Origin: Pseudomonadota bacterium
Lineage (GTDB): Bacteria; Pseudomonadota; Gammaproteobacteria; Burkholderiales; SG8-39
Direction of reading: 5' to 3'
Assembly (NCBI GenBank): GCA_021847125.1
Contig: JAJZUK010000020.1
Coordinates: 1 to 9,370, forward strand
DNA: 9,370 bases
Shown: one piece after another, positions 6,515 through 9,370 of the stretch
Layout of the letters: each line of letters begins with the position of its first letter
Numbering within the stretch: the first letter of the stretch is position 1
The notes under the pieces: model-generated
What the model saw: only the letters and a program-made list of their open reading frames with translations
Told to the model about the DNA's origin: nothing
Databases searched by the model: none
Translations under genes and position numbers: made by a program

Positions 6515-7305
6515 TGCAGCTCCGCGATCGCCTTCATCGATTCGGCGCGCAGCAGCGACCACAGCCGCGCCGTGACCTTGCCGAATTCGGGGTCCGCGAC
6601 GATGGTGCTGTCGCGCTCCTTCGGCCAGCCCGTGGTGACCAGGTCGATGAAGCGCCCGGGGCGCGCCGACATCACGCCGACCCGGTCCGACAGCATCGCG
6701 GCTTCATCGAGCGCATGGGTGATCAGCAGCACCGTGGCGCCGGTTTCGCGCCACAGCTTGAGCACTTCGTCTCCCATCAGCAAGCGCGTCTGCTGGTCGA
6801 GCGCGCCGAAAGGCTCATCCAGCAGCAGCAGCCGCGGCCGCGCCACCAGCGTGCGCGCGATGCACACCCGCTGGCGCATGCCGCCCGAGAGCTGCGCCGG
6901 ATACGCGCGCGCGAATCCGCGCAGGCCCATGAACGCGAGCGCGTGCTCGACGCGCTCGGCGACCTCGTTCTCCGGCAGGCCCGCGCGGCGCAGGCCGAAT
7001 GCGGCGTTGTCCCACACGGTGAGCCAGGGAAAGCTCGCGTCCTCCTGGAACACCACGCCTATGCCGTCGGGGACGCTGCCCGTGACCGGCCGGTTTTCGA
7101 ATTCGACCGTGCCCGAATTCGCCGCGGACAACCCGGCGAGGACATCGAGCAGGGTGGATTTGCCGCAGCCCGATGGACCGACCACGGAAAAGAACTCGCC
7201 CTGCCGCAGTTCCAGGTCGAGCGGCCCGAGCGCATGCACCGGGGGATGCGCTGCGACTGCCGGATAAGTGCGGGTAACCCCCTGCAAGCGGGCGTGATTG
7301 CTCAA
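6511..7305 (-). CDS. ABC transporter ATP-binding protein, NitT/TauT (SsuB/TauB-like) type
   Basis: This is the cytoplasmic ATPase that powers the importer, 264 residues. It shows a complete nucleotide-binding domain: Walker A GPSGCGKST (43-51), Q-loop glutamine Q87, ABC signature LSGGM (139-143), Walker B LLLLDEP (159-165), D-loop GALD (167-170) and switch histidine H197 in ITHALDEA. The start is a TTG codon at 7305, 4 nt after the solute-binding protein stop. There is no in-frame ATG near the N-terminus, and the first strand (RLQGVTRTYP) begins only a few residues in, as expected for the family. With a weak ribosome site of its own, it probably depends on ribosomes finishing the upstream gene. 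It overlaps the next permease by 4 nt. Confidence 0.93.
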   Translation of the reverse strand: MSNHARLQGVTRTYPAVAAHPPVHALGPLDLELRQGEFFSVVGPSGCGKSTLLDVLAGLSAANSGTVEFENRPVTGSVPDGIGVVFQEDASFPWLTVWDNAAFGLRRAGLPENEVAERVEHALAFMGLRGFARAYPAQLSGGMRQRVCIARTLVARPRLLLLDEPFGALDQQTRLLMGDEVLKLWRETGATVLLITHALDEAAMLSDRVGVMSARPGRFIDLVTTGWPKERDSTIVADPEFGKVTARLWSLLRAESMKAIAELQ

Positions 7306-7309
7306 GTGG

Positions 7310-8284
7310 CTACTTGCTGCGCTCGTCGGCCGGAAGATAGCTCTCGTCTATCACTTTCCCCCAGTTGAACGGCCCGGGCTCGATCGCTTTGACCAGTTCC
7401 AGCCCTTTGAGCATGACGTTCATGCCTTCCATGTCGAACCTGCCGCCGCTCCAATAGACGCCTTTGACCGAAAGGATGTTGTCGATCGCGCTGCGCGCGT
7501 GCACCGGGTCGATCTTGTATTCGCGCGCGAGCGCGGCGGCGGATTCGGCCGGATGCTTCAGGATGTACTCGACCCCCTTCTTGCGCGCGGCGATGATGGC
7601 GCGGATCTTGTCCGGGTTCTTCTTCAGGTAGTCGGTCTTGACGATGCCCACCGTCTGCGTGATGCGCGGCGCGATCCTGGTCGAATCCCAGACCAGCCGG
7701 TAATTGCCCTTCTCCTTGCTCCATACGGGCTCGGTGACATAGTTCATGTCCACGCCGCCCTCGCGCAGCGCCGTGAGCCCGGCGCCGATCGCGCCGGTGG
7801 ACTTGCGCTCGACCTGGCCGGTCAATTTCGCCTGGTCCAGCATCATGGTGGTAATCATGTCGGTCACCGATTTCGGGCTGGAGTAGCCGAGCTTCTTGCC
7901 TTTCAGGTCGGCGAAGGCCTTGATGCTGGTATCGTCCTTGCGCGTGACCCATACCTGGTCGGCCACGGACACCACGCCCGCATGCACGATGGTCAAGTCG
8001 ACGCCCTGCTGGATCGCCGCGATCGCGGCCGGCAGCGCCACCTCGCCATAGGGAATCTCCGAGGCGAGCGCGTTGCGTATGGTGGTGCCGCCCCCGGCGG
8101 AGGTGATGAAGCCGGTGACGTCGATGCCGACTTCCTTGAAGAAGCCCTTTTCCCTGGCCACGGCGAACGGGGCGCCGTACATGCCCTGGCCGAAGTGGGT
8201 TACCGTCAGGTCGACGGCGACCGCGAGTGAAGCCTGCGCCAGCGCGAGCAGCGCCAGCGCCCATTTCAGGAATCCCGTGTTCAT
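7310..8284 (-). CDS. ABC transporter periplasmic substrate-binding protein (SsuA/TauA/NMT1-like)
   Basis: This is a 324-residue secreted binding protein that captures the solute in the periplasm and delivers it to the permeases. The start at 8284 is fixed by a perfect AGGAGG and by the signal peptide that follows: MNTGFLKW, then a hydrophobic core ALALLALAQASLAVA, with probable cleavage after A21 or A23. The mature protein opens with strand DLTVTHFGQG and the family phrase APFAVAREKGFFKEVGIDV, then GGGTTIRNALASE and VTEPVWSKEKG, as in NitT/TauT binding proteins. No lipobox cysteine is present, so it should be soluble. The frame stays open upstream as far as 9139, but that extension runs antisense through the hydrolase gene and is spurious. 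It is the first gene of the operon. Ligand unknown; the downstream enzymes suggest a small organic acid. Confidence 0.92.
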   Translation of the reverse strand: MNTGFLKWALALLALAQASLAVAVDLTVTHFGQGMYGAPFAVAREKGFFKEVGIDVTGFITSAGGGTTIRNALASEIPYGEVALPAAIAAIQQGVDLTIVHAGVVSVADQVWVTRKDDTSIKAFADLKGKKLGYSSPKSVTDMITTMMLDQAKLTGQVERKSTGAIGAGLTALREGGVDMNYVTEPVWSKEKGNYRLVWDSTRIAPRITQTVGIVKTDYLKKNPDKIRAIIAARKKGVEYILKHPAESAAALAREYKIDPVHARSAIDNILSVKGVYWSGGRFDMEGMNVMLKGLELVKAIEPGPFNWGKVIDESYLPADERSK

Positions 8285-8288
8285 TGTT

Positions 8289-8294
8289 CCTCCT
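8289..8294 (-). promoter_or_regulatory. Shine-Dalgarno site of the binding-protein gene
   Basis: AGGAGG on the minus strand lies 4 nt before the ATG at 8284. It is the strongest ribosome site in the window and decides the start against the long upstream open frame. It fits the need for excess binding protein over the membrane subunits. Confidence 0.85.
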
Positions 8295-8327
8295 ATATCG
8301 GGTAAATGTCTTTTTTTGTCCCGCCCC

Positions 8328-8356
8328 ATATTACCCGTGCCCAGCGCCGGGCTCAA
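8328..8356 (-). promoter_or_regulatory. Predicted sigma-70 promoter of the seven-gene operon
   Basis: On the minus strand TTGAGC (8356-8351) and TAATAT (8333-8328) are spaced by exactly 17 bp and each matches four of six consensus positions. Transcription would start near 8321, giving a leader of under 40 nt that carries a run of seven A and the AGGAGG site. This is a prediction from sequence only. Confidence 0.45.
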
Positions 8357-8370
8357 CCGGTTTCCCGGCG
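8345..8370. repeat. Inverted repeat overlapping the operon -35 box, possible operator
   Basis: CGCCGGG (8345-8351) and CCCGGCG (8364-8370) form a perfect 7-bp inverted repeat. Between them lies the self-complementary AACCGGTT (8355-8362), which overlaps the predicted -35 element of the operon. It sits between two divergent genes (binding protein and hydrolase), so a regulator bound here could control both. It could instead be chance in GC-rich DNA. No regulator gene adjoins it. Confidence 0.4.
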
Positions 8371-8413
8371 GGGCATTGCCGCCGCCCTGCGGTCTTGCCG
8401 GAGAAGCCGTAGT

Positions 8414-9340
8414 ATGATTCGCGCGTTCGATTCGGCGACGGGCATCAACATGGACGGCGGCAAGTTCCTGACCTGGCAGGTAGGCGACGTGCGGATCACG
8501 CGCGTGGCCGAACTGGGCGGCGACCCGTTTCCGGGCACGTTCATGTTCCCCGCGTGCACCCCGGAGCTGGTGCTGCGCCACGCCTGGCTCAGGCCGCATT
8601 TCGCGCTCGAAGACGGCCGCCTGTTCGGATCGATCCACAGCTTCGTCATCGAATCGGGAAAGCGGCGCATTATCGTCGACACCTGCGTCGGTAACGACAA
8701 GGCGCGCGCCATCAAGGCGTGGAACAGGCTGCAAGGGCCGTTCCTGGCCGATCTCGAGCAGGCCGGATTTCCCGCGGACAGCATAGACACGGTGCTGTGC
8801 ACCCATCTGCACGTCGATCACGTCGGCTGGAATACCCGCCTGGTCGAGGGCAAATGGCTGCCGACTTTTCCCAATGCGCGCTATCTGTTCGGCCGCAGGG
8901 AATGGGAGCACTGGTCCTCCGAAGCCGCAAAGCACAACGACGGCGACGTGCTGGGTGATTCGGTGCGGCCGATTATCGACGCCGGTCTGGCCGAACTGGT
9001 CGACATGCAGCACACGCTGACCCCGGAAGTGCGGCTGGAACCGACGCCGGGCCACACGCCGGGGCACGTCAGCGTGCACATCGCGTCGCGCGGCGAGGAA
9101 GCGGTCATCACCGGCGACCTGATGCACCATCCGCTGCAATGCGCCGAACCCGACCTCGCCAACAACTTCGACGTGGATACGGCCGCCGCGCGACGCACGC
9201 GGCGCGAGTTTCTAGCGCGTTATTCGAACCGGCCCGTGCTGGTGCTCGGCACCCACTTCGCGCCGCCCACCGGCGGCTGGGTGGTCGATGCGGAGCAGGC
9301 TTGGCGCCTGGCGCTCAAGCCGGCGGACGGGGCCGAATAG
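8414..9340 (+). CDS. Metallo-beta-lactamase-fold hydrolase (lactonase/methyl-parathion-hydrolase-like)
   Basis: This is a 308-residue zinc (or other di-metal) hydrolase. It shows the full ligand set: THLHVDH (130-136) with H131, H133, D135 and H136, then H214 in TPGHTPGH (211-217), bridging D235 in TGDLMHHP, and H281 in GTHFAPP. Length and motifs resemble the lactonase/methyl-parathion-hydrolase branch rather than true beta-lactamases. No signal peptide is evident, so it is probably cytoplasmic. I take the ATG at 8414 because GGAG lies 10 nt upstream. An ATG at 8450 (MDGGKF) is a good alternative with a weaker site, and the frame's upstream extension to 8306 is low-complexity arginine-rich sequence in the promoter region. 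It is divergent from the transport/enzyme operon, so it may supply the pathway by opening a lactone or ester, but the link is positional only. Confidence 0.9.
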   Translation: MIRAFDSATGINMDGGKFLTWQVGDVRITRVAELGGDPFPGTFMFPACTPELVLRHAWLRPHFALEDGRLFGSIHSFVIESGKRRIIVDTCVGNDKARAIKAWNRLQGPFLADLEQAGFPADSIDTVLCTHLHVDHVGWNTRLVEGKWLPTFPNARYLFGRREWEHWSSEAAKHNDGDVLGDSVRPIIDAGLAELVDMQHTLTPEVRLEPTPGHTPGHVSVHIASRGEEAVITGDLMHHPLQCAEPDLANNFDVDTAAARRTRREFLARYSNRPVLVLGTHFAPPTGGWVVDAEQAWRLALKPADGAE

Positions 9341-9370
9341 CGCCCGGCGATGCCGCCCGGAGGCGCGCTC

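Noticed and set aside
6515..6562. Upstream start for the second permease at 6562
   Set aside because: The internal ATG at 6514 has a better ribosome site and a 4-nt ATGA overlap that matches the other junctions.
8285..9139. N-terminal extension of the binding protein to 9139
   Set aside because: It runs antisense through the hydrolase gene. The AGGAGG and the signal peptide fix the true start at 8284.
1..9370. CRISPR arrays, tRNA or rRNA genes, insertion sequences, prophage genes
   Set aside because: I saw no regularly spaced repeats, cloverleaf, transposase motifs or phage proteins on either strand.

Overview
The window looks like a high-GC proteobacterial chromosome, most likely a betaproteobacterium of the Burkholderiales type. 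This is inferred from the GC-rich codon use, the GcvA-like LysR regulator, the NitT/TauT-type ABC importer and the tightly overlapping operon style. It is not a species identification.

Left part (1-1616): a short-chain dehydrogenase/reductase (SDR) gene runs leftward off the edge of the window. It is transcribed divergently from a complete GcvA-like LysR regulator, with a 117-bp shared promoter region between them. The base composition here is visibly less GC-rich than further right. A gap of about 408 bp (1617-2024) with no supportable gene follows.

Central part (2025-8284, minus strand): seven genes read in one direction in this order: periplasmic solute-binding protein, ABC ATPase, permease, permease, a lyase of the isocitrate lyase/PEP mutase family, a LeuC-like large subunit and a LeuD-like small subunit. 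Three junctions are 4-nt ATGA overlaps (ATPase/permease, permease/permease, lyase/leuC). leuC and leuD abut as TGA-ATG, and only 4 nt separate the binding protein from the ATPase. The one real gap inside the cluster is 73 bp, between the transport and enzyme genes. A recognisable promoter and a perfect Shine-Dalgarno sequence precede the binding protein gene.

Right part (8414-9340, plus strand): a metallo-beta-lactamase-fold hydrolase is divergently transcribed from the operon across a 129-bp region. That region contains a palindrome-bearing inverted repeat lying on the predicted -35 box.

Working model (inference): the importer takes up a small organic acid. The LeuCD-like hydro-lyase hydrates or isomerises an unsaturated dicarboxylate to a 2-hydroxy acid, and the lyase cleaves that to pyruvate plus a short acid. 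The precedent is the dimethylmaleate hydratase and 2,3-dimethylmalate lyase pair in the nicotinate fermentation of Eubacterium barkeri. The divergent hydrolase could open a lactone or ester upstream. LeuC and LeuD depart from the leucine-biosynthesis consensus at several normally invariant places, which supports a catabolic paralog rather than housekeeping leucine synthesis.
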